NCBI RefSeq assembly: GCF_001663375.1
Contig: NZ_LCTF01000005.1
Span: 1-64,000, forward strand
Length of the DNA stretch: 64,000 bases
Direction of reading: 5' to 3'
Origin: Caldivirga sp. MU80
Lineage (GTDB): Archaea; Thermoproteota; Thermoprotei; Thermoproteales; Thermocladiaceae
The notes beneath the pieces were generated by a model. The model had not been told where the DNA came from. It did no database searches and saw only the letters and a list, made by a program, of their open reading frames with translations. Each line of letters begins with the position of its first letter. Positions within the stretch are counted from its first letter, which is position 1. The position numbers and the translations under genes are program-made. Shown one piece after another: positions 52,787 through 62,868 of this stretch.

Positions 52787-53599
52787 CTACTTCTCAACGC
52801 CAATGGAGTTAAGTATCATGTTGGCCATAGCCCCAAAGCCCCTACTCAAGTGTTCAAGGTCCTTTAGGGCATGGGCGGCCAGTGTCATTATGCCCTCACG
52901 CACGTAAACCTTAACCTCACTCCACAACTCCTCCTCAGGGTCACTCATACCGTTAAGTACCCTTAGTAGGGGTGGTTCACGCCAATTGAGTTCCTTATCG
53001 CTGGTGAACACTATGGGTCCGCTTAGGTTGAAGCCCATTAGGTCGCTTCTCCTGTTAACGTTGAGGAAGTAGGTTAACCTTAATCCATGGCTTAGTGGGC
53101 TTAGGAACTTAACAGTGCTTGAAAGCCTAAACACGTCGCTTAGCCGCTCCCTACCGTGATTGGCGATGATATCCATAATCCCTCTAAGCAGGTCTGAGTC
53201 AACTCTGAATAAGTGGGTTTCAACAAGCCCATTGGGCATTACGAAGACTGACAATGGGCCATTATCCATGAGTGCCTTGAAGACGTCGACAGTCACGTTG
53301 GGTGTATCGCATGGTGAAAAAACCAACACACCACCCAGTGTGGATGCCGAATCCACCCCAGCCAACACACCCCTAAGCCGCTCACTATCCTTAATCACCC
53401 TTAGGCCCATTTTAACGTACTTCTCGTAGTTAACCCCAGCCGCTATGACCACGTTGTTGAAGATTGTCGCCTGCCTAATAATCCTCATTATCATGGGCTC
53501 CCCGTTAAATGGGAATAGGCACTTATCCACGCTACCTGAATCGCCAAGTTGAAACCTCCTCGACCCCCCACCCGCAAGGATGACTAACGTCGACTCCAT
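52787..53599 (-). CDS. MobA-like NTP transferase
   Basis: A 270-aa protein whose N-terminus is a MobA-type nucleotidyltransferase: LAGGGSRRFQ (near residues 8-17), KCLFPFNGEPMIMRII (near 26-41), VFSPCDTPNV (near 95-104, the metal-binding Asp). It presumably joins GMP or CMP to molybdopterin, fitting the moeA gene downstream. The C-terminal 80 residues are less typical. Starts at ATG 53599. Confidence 0.82.
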   Translation of the reverse strand: MESTLVILAGGGSRRFQLGDSGSVDKCLFPFNGEPMIMRIIRQATIFNNVVIAAGVNYEKYVKMGLRVIKDSERLRGVLAGVDSASTLGGVLVFSPCDTPNVTVDVFKALMDNGPLSVFVMPNGLVETHLFRVDSDLLRGIMDIIANHGRERLSDVFRLSSTVKFLSPLSHGLRLTYFLNVNRRSDLMGFNLSGPIVFTSDKELNWREPPLLRVLNGMSDPEEELWSEVKVYVREGIMTLAAHALKDLEHLSRGFGAMANMILNSIGVEK

Positions 53600-53690
53600 G
53601 CCTGGCTATAGGTATATGGCGCCGCTTATAAGCAGCACCCTCATGCCGGCTGGGCATAAAGCTTATTTGTAGGTTAAGGTGCAGGTGGTT

Positions 53691-54302
53691 ATGGCAATCT
53701 ATCACCTAAAGACCCCCATCAGTGACCAGGACGTTGAAAGGTTAAACATTGGTGACACGGTTTACGTCAGCGGAATCCTAGTCAGCGCCCGTGACGCAGC
53801 CCACGTTAGGATGGTTGAGGCGATTAGGAGGGGTGAGGCCCTGCCTGTTGACCTAAGGGGAGGTGTCATATACCATGCAGGCCCCGTTGCTGTCAAGGAG
53901 GGTGAATCCTGGAGGATAATAAGCATGGGGCCAACTACCAGTGCCAGGATGGAGGAGTTCGAGCCGGAGGTCATTGAGAAGCTTGGGGTTAAGCTGGTGA
54001 TAGGGAAGGGGGGCATGGGGTCCAGGACCACCGAGGCCATGAGGAGGTTTAAGGCGGCATACTTGATATTCACTGGTGGTGCAGGTGTATTGGCTGCCAG
54101 AGCCATTAAGAGGGTTTTGGGGGTTCACTGGCTTGACTTAGGCGCAGCGGAGGCTATGTGGATTCTTGAGGTTGAGGAGTTCGGCCCATTAACAGTGATA
54201 ATAGACTCAAAGGGCAACAACTACTACGAGGACCTGAGGAGGAAGGCTAGGGAGAGGGTTGATGAGGCGGCCAGGGAGGTGTTGGGTAGTGTCCCACGTT
54301 AA
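53691..54302 (+). CDS. Class I fumarase beta-type subunit (Fe-S hydro-lyase C-domain)
   Basis: About 203 aa, the C-terminal-type subunit of two-subunit class I fumarase or tartrate dehydratase. GDTVYVSGILVSARDAAHVRM (near residues 23-43), HAGPVAVKE (near 63-71), GPTTSARM (near 80-87) and GKGGMGSRT (near 104-112) are conserved. It completes the active site of the alpha subunit encoded next. ATG 53691 is chosen because CTTATTTG at about 53660-53667 lies about 27 bp before it. The beta-before-alpha order is known in archaea. Confidence 0.87.
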   Translation: MAIYHLKTPISDQDVERLNIGDTVYVSGILVSARDAAHVRMVEAIRRGEALPVDLRGGVIYHAGPVAVKEGESWRIISMGPTTSARMEEFEPEVIEKLGVKLVIGKGGMGSRTTEAMRRFKAAYLIFTGGAGVLAARAIKRVLGVHWLDLGAAEAMWILEVEEFGPLTVIIDSKGNNYYEDLRRKARERVDEAAREVLGSVPR

Positions 54303-54355
54303 CGCCGTAGGTGAGTTAGGGGAAGTCTTATTAATGCTGGGGGGTGAAGTGAGGC

Positions 54356-55237
54356 ATGCCGGTTAAGCTTGAGGATGCCGTTAAGGAGGCGGCTAAGGAG
54401 ATAGTAAAAATGGCCAGTGTGTCCCCGGCCCTTGACGTCAAGAACGCGATTAAGGGTTCACTTAACATTGAGACCCATGAACCCAGTAGGGTTCAGTTAA
54501 ATGCAATACTCGAGAACATTAACCTAGCTGAGAATTACAAGGCTGCAGTCTGCCAGGACACGGGGGTGCCTACATTCTTCATAAGGCTTGGTGACGGCTT
54601 CCCAATTAGAAGCAGGCTACTTCAAATATTAACGGAGGCTGTTAGGGAGGTCACTAAGGAACTACCCCTCAGGTCAAACACTGTTGACCCGGTTAGTGAG
54701 AAGAATAGCGGCGACAATACTGGTCTTGGGGTACCTGTCTTCGACATCGAACTCTTCGACGGTGATTACCTTGAAATGGTCTACACGCCGAAGGGTGGTG
54801 GAACAGAGCTACCCAGCAAGGCATTCGTGATACCACCCGGTAACGCCTGGGAGAAGCTACCTAAACTAGTGCTCGATGCCGTTGTTGACGCAGGTCCAAT
54901 GCCCTGCCCACCCGTCATTGTTGGCGTTGGTATTGGGCCGTCGGTGGACGTGGCGGCTAAGTTGGCTAAGAAGGCTGCTGTGCTTAGGCCCATCGGCTCA
55001 AGGAACAGTAACCCAGATGTGGCTAAGCTTGAGGATGCGCTTCTAAGGGCTGTGAATAAACTGGGCATAGGTGCGCATGGCACTGGCGGCGTGGTCACGG
55101 CGCTTGACGTCCACATTGAATACGCCTATAGGCACCCAGCCACCTTCGCCGTGGGTATAGTGTTCTCCTGCTGGGCAACCAGGAGGGCGAGGGCTATTGT
55201 TCACCCCGACGGTAGCTTTGAGGTTAGGCCCCAGTGA
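54356..55237 (+). CDS. Class I fumarase alpha-type subunit (Fe-S)
   Basis: A 293-aa alpha subunit. AAVCQDTGVPTFFIRLG (near residues 61-77) holds the first cluster Cys. PMPCPPVIVGVGIGP (near 180-194) holds the second, and VFSCWATRRARAIVHPDG (near 270-287) the third Cys. It binds the [4Fe-4S] cluster and hydrates fumarate to malate. It follows the beta gene by 53 bp. Confidence 0.88.
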   Translation: MPVKLEDAVKEAAKEIVKMASVSPALDVKNAIKGSLNIETHEPSRVQLNAILENINLAENYKAAVCQDTGVPTFFIRLGDGFPIRSRLLQILTEAVREVTKELPLRSNTVDPVSEKNSGDNTGLGVPVFDIELFDGDYLEMVYTPKGGGTELPSKAFVIPPGNAWEKLPKLVLDAVVDAGPMPCPPVIVGVGIGPSVDVAAKLAKKAAVLRPIGSRNSNPDVAKLEDALLRAVNKLGIGAHGTGGVVTALDVHIEYAYRHPATFAVGIVFSCWATRRARAIVHPDGSFEVRPQ

Positions 55238-55369
55238 TCGGCTACCTATTTACGTAAATGTAATGCATATTTTTACTTATAAATTATACATGAGCTCAAC
55301 GTCAATCCCATTAAGGATTTAGTAACCATAACGGTAAGTGTTATTAATCCAAGCTTCAGGGAGGCGCTC

Positions 55370-56221
55370 ATGGAGATGGAGTATAAGACCTTTAGGGGGA
55401 ATTTAAAGATGCCCGTGATAGGCCTTGGGACGTGGGGAATAGGGGGTGGTTACTGGACCCCTGACTGTTCGCGTAAGGCTGAGTGGGTTGCCCTATTGAG
55501 AAGGGCCATTGAGTTTGGGTATAGGATGTTTGATACCGCCGAGATGTATGGTGGTGGCTGTAGTGAGGAGATTGTTGGGGCCGCCGTCTCCAGCTCCGGC
55601 TTACCTAGGGATGAATTCTTCATCATCAGTAAGGTTTGGCCTAACCACGCTTCCTACAATGACGTCCTTAAGAGCGCTAAGAACAGTGTCTCTAGGCTTG
55701 GAACCTACATCGACCTCTACCTACTCCACTGGCCCAGTAGGGAGGTTCCAATCTCCGAGACCATTAGGGCCTTTGAGAAGCTCATTGATGATGGCTTAAT
55801 TAAATTCATGGGTGTTAGCAACTTCGACTCAAGGCTACTCATGGAGGCCATGGGCGCTGCTAAGAAGCATGAGGTTGTTGCTGATGAGGTTAAGTACAAT
55901 CTTTCAGATAGGTTTGTTGAGAGGGATTTAATGCCAGTGGCCGTGAGGGAGAACATAGCCATAATAGCCTACAGCCCATTGGGCACAGGTTCACTGCTAA
56001 ACCCATCATCAAAGGGCTTTGAGGTGTTGAGTAGAGTAGCCTCAAAGTACGGTAAGACACCGGCCCAGGTGGCCCTAAACTGGCTAATAGGTAAACCAAA
56101 CACAGTGGCCATACCCAAGGCCACTAGTGAAAAGCACCTAAGGGAGAACCTGGAGGCATTGGGGTGGAGGTTAAGCCAGGAGGATGTGGAGCAGTTGGAG
56201 CAGGCATACCCAATAACTTGA
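55370..56221 (+). CDS. Aldo/keto reductase
   Basis: A 283-aa AKR. D49-T-A-E-M-Y54 (GYRMFDTAEMYGGG) holds the catalytic Asp and Tyr, K near residue 83 (IISKVWPNH) and H near 113 (YLLHWP) complete the tetrad, and IPKATSEKHLRENLEAL (near 245-261) binds NADPH. It reduces carbonyls; the substrate is not known. It starts at ATG 55370. Confidence 0.9.
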   Translation: MEMEYKTFRGNLKMPVIGLGTWGIGGGYWTPDCSRKAEWVALLRRAIEFGYRMFDTAEMYGGGCSEEIVGAAVSSSGLPRDEFFIISKVWPNHASYNDVLKSAKNSVSRLGTYIDLYLLHWPSREVPISETIRAFEKLIDDGLIKFMGVSNFDSRLLMEAMGAAKKHEVVADEVKYNLSDRFVERDLMPVAVRENIAIIAYSPLGTGSLLNPSSKGFEVLSRVASKYGKTPAQVALNWLIGKPNTVAIPKATSEKHLRENLEALGWRLSQEDVEQLEQAYPIT

Positions 56222-56256
56222 AGTAACACTTAAAACACGAGTATCAAGGGCTCGGT

Positions 56257-57120
56257 GTGAGGTTGATTAAACTATCCGGTGAGGGCCTATCCTCAGGTGA
56301 AGTCAGTGAGGGGGAGCTTGGTGGTGTTGGTAAGCCATACGTTGCCGTTATAGGTGGTTCGGGGCTTTACGACCCAGGCATCTTCGAGGAGCCCGTTGAG
56401 GTGCAGATCCATACACCCTACGGCCTACCCAGCGATAACATTGTAGTGGGTAGGGTTAGGGGGGAGTGGGTTGCCTTCCTCCCTAGGCATGGACGTGGGC
56501 ACAGGTACCCACCGCATAAGATCCCCTACAGGGCTAACATATGGGCCCTCAGGGCGTTGGGGGTTAGGGTGATACTCTCCATAAGCGCAGTGGGTAGTTT
56601 AAGGCAGGACTACGCCCCAGGCGACTTCGTCGTACCCGACCAATTCGTCGACATGACTAAGGGCAGGGAGTACACGTTCTACGATGGCCCCAGGGTTTGC
56701 CACGTTCAAATAGGCCTCGAGCCCTTCAACAACGACCTTAGGAGGCTGATTATAGAGACTGCCTCAAAGTACAATAGGACGCATGACTCAGGGTGCTACA
56801 TATGCATTGAGGGGCCCAGGTTCAGCACTAAGGCTGAGTCCAGGATTTGGAGGGATGTCTACGGATGCGACATAATAGGCATGACGCTGGTACCCGAGGT
56901 TAACCTCGCCAGGGAGTTGGGCATGTGCTATGCGCTCCTGGCCATGGTGACCGACTACGACATATGGGTCCCCCACCAGCCCGTTACGGCTGAGTTGGTT
57001 GAGAGGATTATGGGTGAGAAGCTTGACTTGGCTAAGAGGGTTATGACCGAGGTCATACCCAGGATACCTAAGGACATACACGTTAAGTGCCAGGAGGCCC
57101 TGAAGGACGCGTGCATTTAG
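56257..57120 (+). CDS. mtnP: S-methyl-5'-thioadenosine phosphorylase
   Basis: A 287-aa MTA phosphorylase. [17 protein letters not shown] (near residues 29-45) gives the phosphate-binding loop, [25 protein letters not shown] (near 73-97) and [15 protein letters not shown] (near 176-190) are signature stretches, and [16 protein letters not shown] (near 203-218) binds the base. It recycles MTA from polyamine synthesis. The Cys-rich C-terminus (CQEALKDAC) resembles the CxC-stabilised end of the Sulfolobus enzyme. GTG 56257 start gives a roughly 25-residue N-terminal extension. Confidence 0.9.
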   Translation: MRLIKLSGEGLSSGEVSEGELGGVGKPYVAVIGGSGLYDPGIFEEPVEVQIHTPYGLPSDNIVVGRVRGEWVAFLPRHGRGHRYPPHKIPYRANIWALRALGVRVILSISAVGSLRQDYAPGDFVVPDQFVDMTKGREYTFYDGPRVCHVQIGLEPFNNDLRRLIIETASKYNRTHDSGCYICIEGPRFSTKAESRIWRDVYGCDIIGMTLVPEVNLARELGMCYALLAMVTDYDIWVPHQPVTAELVERIMGEKLDLAKRVMTEVIPRIPKDIHVKCQEALKDACI

Positions 57121-58460
57121 AAGGTTAACTCAGGGTTGCTCGGCTTCATGAACTCCCTAAGTAGCGTTGTGGCGTAGTTGCCCTTGGGCAGCCTGAAGAT
57201 TAACCTAGCCTCATTGCCATTTATCGTGATCAACTTTATGATTGGAGCGACGCTAAGCCACCTAACCCCACCGGCCGTGGCTAACTTAGGCATTTCACTA
57301 ACCCTGAAGTCGCTTGGCTCAACGCCCTCAGCCCTAAGCACGCTCAGCTCAAGCTCACCCTGAATTCCATTACTAAACCTGCTGCCGTAACCCACCAGGT
57401 GCCCAACAACCGTCGCCCTACCCCTGGCTATGGCTGAGTTAACCCTATCAACCATTGAACCCTCAACCCTAATCACGTTACCTGTGGGTAATCCATGCTC
57501 ATCAAGCAGCATTATTAAGTCACCCTCAACAGCCCTATTAATCGGAATACCCCTACCAATCCTTAGGCTTAGGGCCTTGTTGAATAGGTAGGATTGGTAA
57601 GCCTCAACGTACAGTTTAAGTAGGTTCACCGGTAGCTTGCCTAGGGCATTCATGTAGTTGCCTGGGTCAGTCACCAGCTGCCTCAGGATTAGCCTCTCGG
57701 GTAGGTACTTTATGCTCCTTGGCATTAACTCAAGGGCCTTAGCGTAATCACCCCTACCAGCCAGCTCCCTAGCCCTCTTAACCACCTCATCCTCATGCGG
57801 GTAAGCCCTAGCCACTAGTTCGTTCACGGCACCTTCGAAGTCACCCAGCACAATCATTTTGCCGATTATGTGCGAGTTCGGCCTCCTCAACCCAAACCTC
57901 TGGTAGCCGTAGTATGACGGCAACCCCCTCTCCAACACATACCTAGTGACGCAGTCGAAGATTGACCCATCACCGTTAATGCCCCTAACCACAACCGTGA
58001 ATTCATTACCCCAAATCTCCCTCGGCGTGAATGGCCTATCCATGGAGAAGTAGCCCATCACCTTAACCCTAGGCCCCAGGTCCACGCCACTTAACTGAGC
58101 TGGTGCAACACCCCTGATTGAAATAATCTGTGATGTGACTGCCCCAGTGTCCTTCAACCCGCCGTAGGATATGTCCCTAAGCCTAACATTAAGCCTCCTA
58201 CTCAACATGAGGACTAGGCTTATTGTGTCGAGCCTCCTCTTCTCAACAACCACCCAGGTGTATGGGCCTGGCCTCGGCTCTACCCTTAAGGGCCCCTTAC
58301 CCGTCAATGTTGATGGCACAACATCCCCGTTAACTAAAACCTCCTCAACGATGAAGTCCTCTGGGCTACTCCTCAACCTACCCCCAACTCCCTCACAGTC
58401 ACTGATGTAGTACTCCATCCCCACTAATAGGTCCAGCTGCGCTGCTGTGTGCCTTGGCAT
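57117..58460 (-). CDS. truD: tRNA pseudouridine synthase TruD
   Basis: A 447-aa Tru[12 protein letters not shown] (near residues 31-41) and [19 protein letters not shown] (near 99-117, with the catalytic Asp in KD) are diagnostic; NEFTVVVRG (near 151-159) and [29 protein letters not shown] (near 189-217) follow. In archaea it makes pseudouridine 13 and others in tRNA. It overlaps the end of the convergent MTAP gene by 4 bp. Confidence 0.9.
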   Translation of the reverse strand: MPRHTAAQLDLLVGMEYYISDCEGVGGRLRSSPEDFIVEEVLVNGDVVPSTLTGKGPLRVEPRPGPYTWVVVEKRRLDTISLVLMLSRRLNVRLRDISYGGLKDTGAVTSQIISIRGVAPAQLSGVDLGPRVKVMGYFSMDRPFTPREIWGNEFTVVVRGINGDGSIFDCVTRYVLERGLPSYYGYQRFGLRRPNSHIIGKMIVLGDFEGAVNELVARAYPHEDEVVKRARELAGRGDYAKALELMPRSIKYLPERLILRQLVTDPGNYMNALGKLPVNLLKLYVEAYQSYLFNKALSLRIGRGIPINRAVEGDLIMLLDEHGLPTGNVIRVEGSMVDRVNSAIARGRATVVGHLVGYGSRFSNGIQGELELSVLRAEGVEPSDFRVSEMPKLATAGGVRWLSVAPIIKLITINGNEARLIFRLPKGNYATTLLREFMKPSNPELTF

Positions 58461-58500
58461 TTGGGCAGTGGGCCTTATGCCACCGGTGAATTAAGGTTAT

Positions 58501-59391
58501 CTACACGTCCACCGATAGACCCAGGCCGCCCAGCACCCTGCTTAACCCGTAGAGCATGGATGAGTATATTGCCATTGATACATCAGTAACCACGTTAAAC
58601 TCCTCAAGCCTCCCACCTAGGTTGAATAGGTTTGTCCCGAGGGATAGGATACCCCTAATGTCGTTGATAAGCGATGGGTTTATTGATGCCGTTAGGTTCT
58701 GGGACGCCAGCCAATTGGCCATGGCCACGACGTATATTGGGGTTACGAGACCCAGCGAGAACAGTAAACCGCCAACCCACCTAACCTGCCTAATGGGTAT
58801 TAGGCTGGCTCCAAGGGCCGCTAGCTGGGAGGCGTAGCTGGATATTATGGATAGGTAGTAGAGCATGTAGGTGTTCATTAAGGCCCACTCGGCCTGCCAG
58901 GTGAAGTACCTTGAGATGTCGTTGAGGTAGTAGCCCACCGGTGAGACGAAGGGCAGTAGGGTTAGCGTCACCTCAGCCACATACAACTGAGTCATTGACC
59001 TAATCAGGGCGTTAGCCATACTGCCGAACACCAATAAGGCGGCACCAGGGTTAATGATGGGTTCATTGGTGGTTAACTTAACCGTGACGCAATGGTATGG
59101 GTAAACCACTGAGCATTGAAGCTCATCAACACTGTGGGTTACATAACCCACCTTGAGGTTTAACCCACCCAGCACGATACCTATTAGCCTATCCTCATTA
59201 CTCATCATTAAAACCGCCGCAATGTACATTAGAAATCCCATTAAGGTATCGAGAATGTGAACCTCACCCACCCTCCTCATCAATGCATTACCCCTACTTA
59301 TCAGCACGTACCCATAGGCTATGTTTAACACTGCACCGAGCAGCGCAATACATGACCCATAGTAGCCTGGGCAAATCATTAAACTCACCAA
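58501..59391 (-). CDS. Polytopic membrane protein, unknown
   Basis: A 296-aa protein with about six helices (near residues 10-30, 48-66, 112-135, 172-195, 204-225, 262-285). The GLSRVLGGLGLSVDV end and Cys pair at 7 and 14 are notable. I recognise no family. It is divergent from the pilin-like gene at 59492, 100 bp away. A place in a secretion or DNA-uptake machine (CedA/TedA-like) is only a speculation from neighbourhood and topology. Confidence 0.6.
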   Translation of the reverse strand: MVSLMICPGYYGSCIALLGAVLNIAYGYVLISRGNALMRRVGEVHILDTLMGFLMYIAAVLMMSNEDRLIGIVLGGLNLKVGYVTHSVDELQCSVVYPYHCVTVKLTTNEPIINPGAALLVFGSMANALIRSMTQLYVAEVTLTLLPFVSPVGYYLNDISRYFTWQAEWALMNTYMLYYLSIISSYASQLAALGASLIPIRQVRWVGGLLFSLGLVTPIYVVAMANWLASQNLTASINPSLINDIRGILSLGTNLFNLGGRLEEFNVVTDVSMAIYSSMLYGLSRVLGGLGLSVDV

Positions 59392-59491
59392 GGCCCTGCA
59401 CCCATGGGCCTACTGCAGGTAGGGTGATGGATAGGTTAACATCACCCTACCTGGACCCTAGTTAACTTAACCAAAAGCCCACACTGCACCT

Positions 59492-59902
59492 ATGAGGAGT
59501 GGGTTAAGTAACATAGTCTGGACTATAATAGGGGTTGTGTTATCTGTAATAGTGGCGGCGATACTGTGGGTCTTCGTTTCAAACAGCATGGGTTCTTACA
59601 GCCAACTGCTTGTAAGCGCCAGTGAGGTGACCCCAAGTATGATACAGGCAACGGTGAAGAACATGGGCTTAGGCTCTGTGACTATACTGGGTTTTAACAT
59701 AACTAACCAAGATGGGGGCCAAGTATCCTGTTACCTAACCAACGCATACGTCGATGGGGTGGCCGTGAGCTTAACGAACCCCATAGTGCTGAAGGGAGGT
59801 GACCAACTGGTGGTTGATGCAGAGGGCTCGGGCTGCGTCTACGCATACTACGTAATAGTGAAGACCAGTGATGGCTACTATAGCACTGTTGTGAACGCCT
59901 AA
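59492..59902 (+). CDS. Type IV pilin-like protein
   Basis: A 136-aa protein with MRSGLSN directly before one long hydrophobic helix (residues 8-30), then a beta-rich extracellular domain (TPSMIQATVKNMGLGSVTILGFNITN...). A short basic leader followed by a helix is the class III signal of archaeal pilins and flagellin-like proteins (cleavage probably after the Gly). C80 and C112 may pair. The next gene starts 11 bp later. Pilin identity is inferred. Confidence 0.6.
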   Translation: MRSGLSNIVWTIIGVVLSVIVAAILWVFVSNSMGSYSQLLVSASEVTPSMIQATVKNMGLGSVTILGFNITNQDGGQVSCYLTNAYVDGVAVSLTNPIVLKGGDQLVVDAEGSGCVYAYYVIVKTSDGYYSTVVNA

Positions 59903-59913
59903 GGGGCTGGGCA

Positions 59914-60678
59914 ATGGTTAAGGGGAGTGGTCAATTAAACCTATTCATTCTTCCATCATCACAACCGATAACTAGGGGTATAGTCACTTGGAGGTACAGC
60001 CCAAGATGCAGCTTAATGGGCGTAAACCTACCCCTAGAGGATGAGGATAGGTTAATAATAACCAGGCTGGCCCTAGAGTACGGCTTCATGGTTAAGTCAA
60101 GTAGCCTAGGTGACGTCAGCAACTTCATCAGCGGGTGTGAGGGTTTAGTATGCCAGGCGTTGAGGGTTGTTGACGTTGAACCCCCTGGCACATTAAACGG
60201 TGAATGCTTCACGGTACCAATACCACCCATTGAACCAACCTCCACGATACTCGGCTTAACACTGGCGTTACCGTTAACCAGGGTTATGAGGGGGCCTGTG
60301 GTTTACGAGGTCTTCAGCGACAGGTGGTTTAGGCTTAAGGACCTACTCCTATACCTCAAATTGAGGGGAGCCAATCTAAACATTTACACCACTCATAATG
60401 CAAATGAGGATGTATCCCTCTTCAACAGGGTGTTTAAAGGTAAAGGTAGGTTAAGTATTGAAGTACCCATTAGTAACAACAACAGTAGGCACTTAATTGA
60501 ACGTATAGCCGGTAGGATTAGGGAACTGGCCGGTGGTGATGAGGTACCCCTTAGGGCTTTAGTGGACCTAGGGGTGCCTATTAATGATGTGAATAGGTTA
60601 ATAATGTTTGGTGCCGCCCACCTTGAAGTGAGCAATGGTGTTCTTGTGCTTAGGCTTAACGATGAAGCTAGGAGGTAG
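59914..60678 (+). CDS. Unknown protein, pilin operon partner
   Basis: A 254-aa soluble protein. It has a beta-rich first half with several Pro-rich turns (TVPIPPIEPTSTIL) and a winged-helix-like end (VPLRALVDLGVPINDVNRLIMFGAAHLEVSNGVLVLRL). No family was recognised. It is 11 bp behind the pilin-like gene, so probably co-transcribed. Its stop is directly adjacent to the stop of the convergent rpoN. Confidence 0.55.
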   Translation: MVKGSGQLNLFILPSSQPITRGIVTWRYSPRCSLMGVNLPLEDEDRLIITRLALEYGFMVKSSSLGDVSNFISGCEGLVCQALRVVDVEPPGTLNGECFTVPIPPIEPTSTILGLTLALPLTRVMRGPVVYEVFSDRWFRLKDLLLYLKLRGANLNIYTTHNANEDVSLFNRVFKGKGRLSIEVPISNNNSRHLIERIAGRIRELAGGDEVPLRALVDLGVPINDVNRLIMFGAAHLEVSNGVLVLRLNDEARR

Positions 60679-60882
60679 TTACTTCTCGATTAGGCTATAG
60701 GGCAGTACCTGGTTAATCAACTCCACATGAGCCATTAGGGTCCTCCTACAGCAGTACCTCGTCACACCCAGGTCATCGAGGACCTTCTTAGGGTCTTCGC
60801 CGGCCAAGACCCTATTCTTAAATGGCTCCCATAAGTGGCCAAGAGGCTTCCCACAGGTCCAACACCTAATGGGCACTATCAT
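60679..60882 (-). CDS. rpoN: RNA polymerase subunit N (Rpb10)
   Basis: A 67-aa Rpo10/RPB10. [15 protein letters not shown] has the CxxC (7-10) and [15 protein letters not shown] the vicinal CC (44-45) that bind zinc; the length is normal. It helps join the large subunits of archaeal RNA polymerase. It is not next to uS9 or uL13 as in many archaea. Confidence 0.96.
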   Translation of the reverse strand: MIVPIRCWTCGKPLGHLWEPFKNRVLAGEDPKKVLDDLGVTRYCCRRTLMAHVELINQVLPYSLIEK

Positions 60883-60905
60883 TACCCCAACCTCAGCGTC
60901 AGTTG

Positions 60906-62087
60906 TTAATAAACCTTACCACAGGTTAATTTAAATGGGTTAAAGCCATCACACCTATCGTTGAATAGGGTTTGCCTAACCAACTCCCTATAGTTGCTAC
61001 CCGGGATTATTTTACCCAGTAGTGCAGGTAAGCCGCCTGTGGCTGGTGTGTTACCGACCCTAAGATGAAGGGTCTCATTGGCGATTATTGCGAAGCCCAA
61101 GCCCTCCCTAGCCATATCATTGATCCCGTAATCCTCAAACCTCCTGAACTCGGCTACATCACTAAATAGGCCCCTTAGGTCATTCATCAGTACCGGGTTC
61201 CTTGATCCACCACCCCCAACTATGATCCTCCTTATCGGCCTTTTCACAAACCTCCTAACCTGGTCATGTATACTCTCCGCTGTGAAGCGTGTGACTGTTC
61301 TAACCAAGTCGTCGCCGCTGAATTCGCCTAGGTAAGGCATCACCCTACTCTTAACGTAGCTGAGTCCAAAGTACTCCCGCCCGGTATTCTTGGGTGGTGG
61401 TATTGAGAAGTATTCGTCGCTCATTAAGTCCAGTAGAAGCTTATCAATCACCCTGCCACGTGAGGCGTGCAAGCCATCCTTATCGTAGGGTTCCCCGTAA
61501 AGTAACTCTGTTAATGTATTTATCAGTATGTTGCCTGGGCCCGTATCAAAGGCTATTATGCAATCCTCGCCGACGTATGTTACGTTAGATATGCCACCGA
61601 TGTTTATGGTTAATGTGCCTTCACCGAAGAGTATTGCATCACTCAATGCTATTAATGGTGCCCCTAATCCACCTGAGGCTAGGTCATTAGTCCTGAAGTC
61701 GTAGACGACGGTTTTATGCGTCATAGCGTAGAGCACTGATGCCTCACCTATCTGAAGGGTGCCATATTCCCTCCTACCCAGTGATGGCCCATGGTACACG
61801 GTGTAGCCTGAGTAAACTATGACGTCGTAATCGCTTGGCTCGTAATCCTTGGCTATGGAGTTAGCCAGGAACCTGCCTAATTCCCAGTGAACCCTACTAA
61901 TGAATTCCGAGGTCACCTGGTTGAGTGAAGCCGCATGAATCATCATACTCCTTAAATCATTCGGATACGGATAGTAACTATACTTAAGTATCTTAAACCT
62001 GGTCCCTCTTCCACAACCCTCAAGCTCAATGAGGGATATGTCAGCCCCATCAGAGGAGGTACCGGTGACTATTGAGAGGAACCTCAT
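60906..62087 (-). CDS. Anhydro-N-acetylmuramic acid kinase-like protein (AnmK)
   Basis: About 393 aa, AnmK-like sugar kinase of the ASKHA fold. [18 protein letters not shown] (near residues 6-23) is the first phosphate motif, [13 protein letters not shown] (near 114-126), [10 protein letters not shown] (near 160-169) and FDTGPGN (near 179-185) are diagnostic, and [13 protein letters not shown] (near 289-301) closes the nucleotide site. Bacterial AnmK recycles peptidoglycan anhydroMurNAc; archaea have no murein, so the substrate must differ. ATG 62087 is chosen because TTTATAAAAA at about 62108-62117 lies about 26 bp before it. Confidence 0.85.
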   Translation of the reverse strand: MRFLSIVTGTSSDGADISLIELEGCGRGTRFKILKYSYYPYPNDLRSMMIHAASLNQVTSEFISRVHWELGRFLANSIAKDYEPSDYDVIVYSGYTVYHGPSLGRREYGTLQIGEASVLYAMTHKTVVYDFRTNDLASGGLGAPLIALSDAILFGEGTLTINIGGISNVTYVGEDCIIAFDTGPGNILINTLTELLYGEPYDKDGLHASRGRVIDKLLLDLMSDEYFSIPPPKNTGREYFGLSYVKSRVMPYLGEFSGDDLVRTVTRFTAESIHDQVRRFVKRPIRRIIVGGGGSRNPVLMNDLRGLFSDVAEFRRFEDYGINDMAREGLGFAIIANETLHLRVGNTPATGGLPALLGKIIPGSNYRELVRQTLFNDRCDGFNPFKLTCGKVY

Positions 62088-62353
62088 AATGCAGCATACC
62101 TCATGAATTTTTATAAACACTGCAGTGTAGCCTGAACCAACAGCAATCTGACCATGCCCTAAGTAGTTGCTAACGTACAGTGAGGCGCAGTGAATTATAG
62201 TTCATCAAGGTCTTGGGTAAACTATGGATCTAGCCCACCGCGATGAACCGCTACGGAATCCAATGAGACTTGAGAAAGATTAGGCAAACGTTACTGTAAT
62301 GTGCCCGGTATGTAAGGGTATCGTTAAGGTTAGGTTACTGTTAATGAGTAAGC
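62088..62353. other. Gap with no gene seen
   Basis: These 266 bases hold the AnmK promoter at their left end and the 3' end of uS9 at the right. A frame at 62300 begins with CPVCK but has no second zinc pair and runs into the uS9 gene, so it is not called. Confidence 0.4.
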
Positions 62354-62824
62354 TTACCTGTAGGCCTTCTGTCTCTTACTTCTAGCATGCTTTAGGCCTG
62401 GCTTCTTCGGCTCCGTCCTCCTCTCATCACCCTTAATCATGGTTGAATCGTACAGCATGTATAGGTCGAGTAATTCCTTGCTCTGGAAGTACTCCACAAG
62501 CCCCCTCGCTATGGCCATCCTGACGGCTGACGCCTGCCCCATGAACCCACCACCCCTAACCACCACGTCTATGTCAACCTTGTTGACCAGGTCCTTACCT
62601 GCAAGCATCAAAGGCTCCATCATCTTAAGCCTAGCCACCTCCATGGGCCATATTGTCAACGGCACTCCATTAACCCTAACCACGCCTGAACCAGGTTTAA
62701 CCACAGCCCTCGCTATTGCCATTTTCCTCTTCCCAGTGGCTATAACAATCCTCCTACCGTTAACTTCCTGAACCTCCACGAATGGAATGGGCCTAATGGC
62801 CCTCTTCTCCCCCTCCTCAGCCAC
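62354..62824 (-). CDS. rps9P: Small ribosomal subunit protein uS9 (S9P)
   Basis: A 156-aa uS9. IATGKRKMAIARAVVKPGSG (near residues 29-48), GFMGQASAVRMAIARGLV (near 93-110) and the basic end DERRTEPKKPGLKHARSKRQKAYR (the last Lys/Arg pair reaches the P site) are conserved. It has about 18 extra N-terminal residues (EEGEKRAIRPIPFVE), as in other Thermoproteales. It is preceded by uppP on the same strand, with a 44-bp gap. Confidence 0.95.
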   Translation of the reverse strand: MAEEGEKRAIRPIPFVEVQEVNGRRIVIATGKRKMAIARAVVKPGSGVVRVNGVPLTIWPMEVARLKMMEPLMLAGKDLVNKVDIDVVVRGGGFMGQASAVRMAIARGLVEYFQSKELLDLYMLYDSTMIKGDERRTEPKKPGLKHARSKRQKAYR

Positions 62825-62868
62825 GCACCGCCATCCCCCGAGGCGTTAATAAGCTTTAGCTTGCGGCG

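Noticed and set aside
62300-62360. CPVCK-starting zinc ribbon peptide
   Set aside because: No second Cys pair and the frame runs antisense into uS9.
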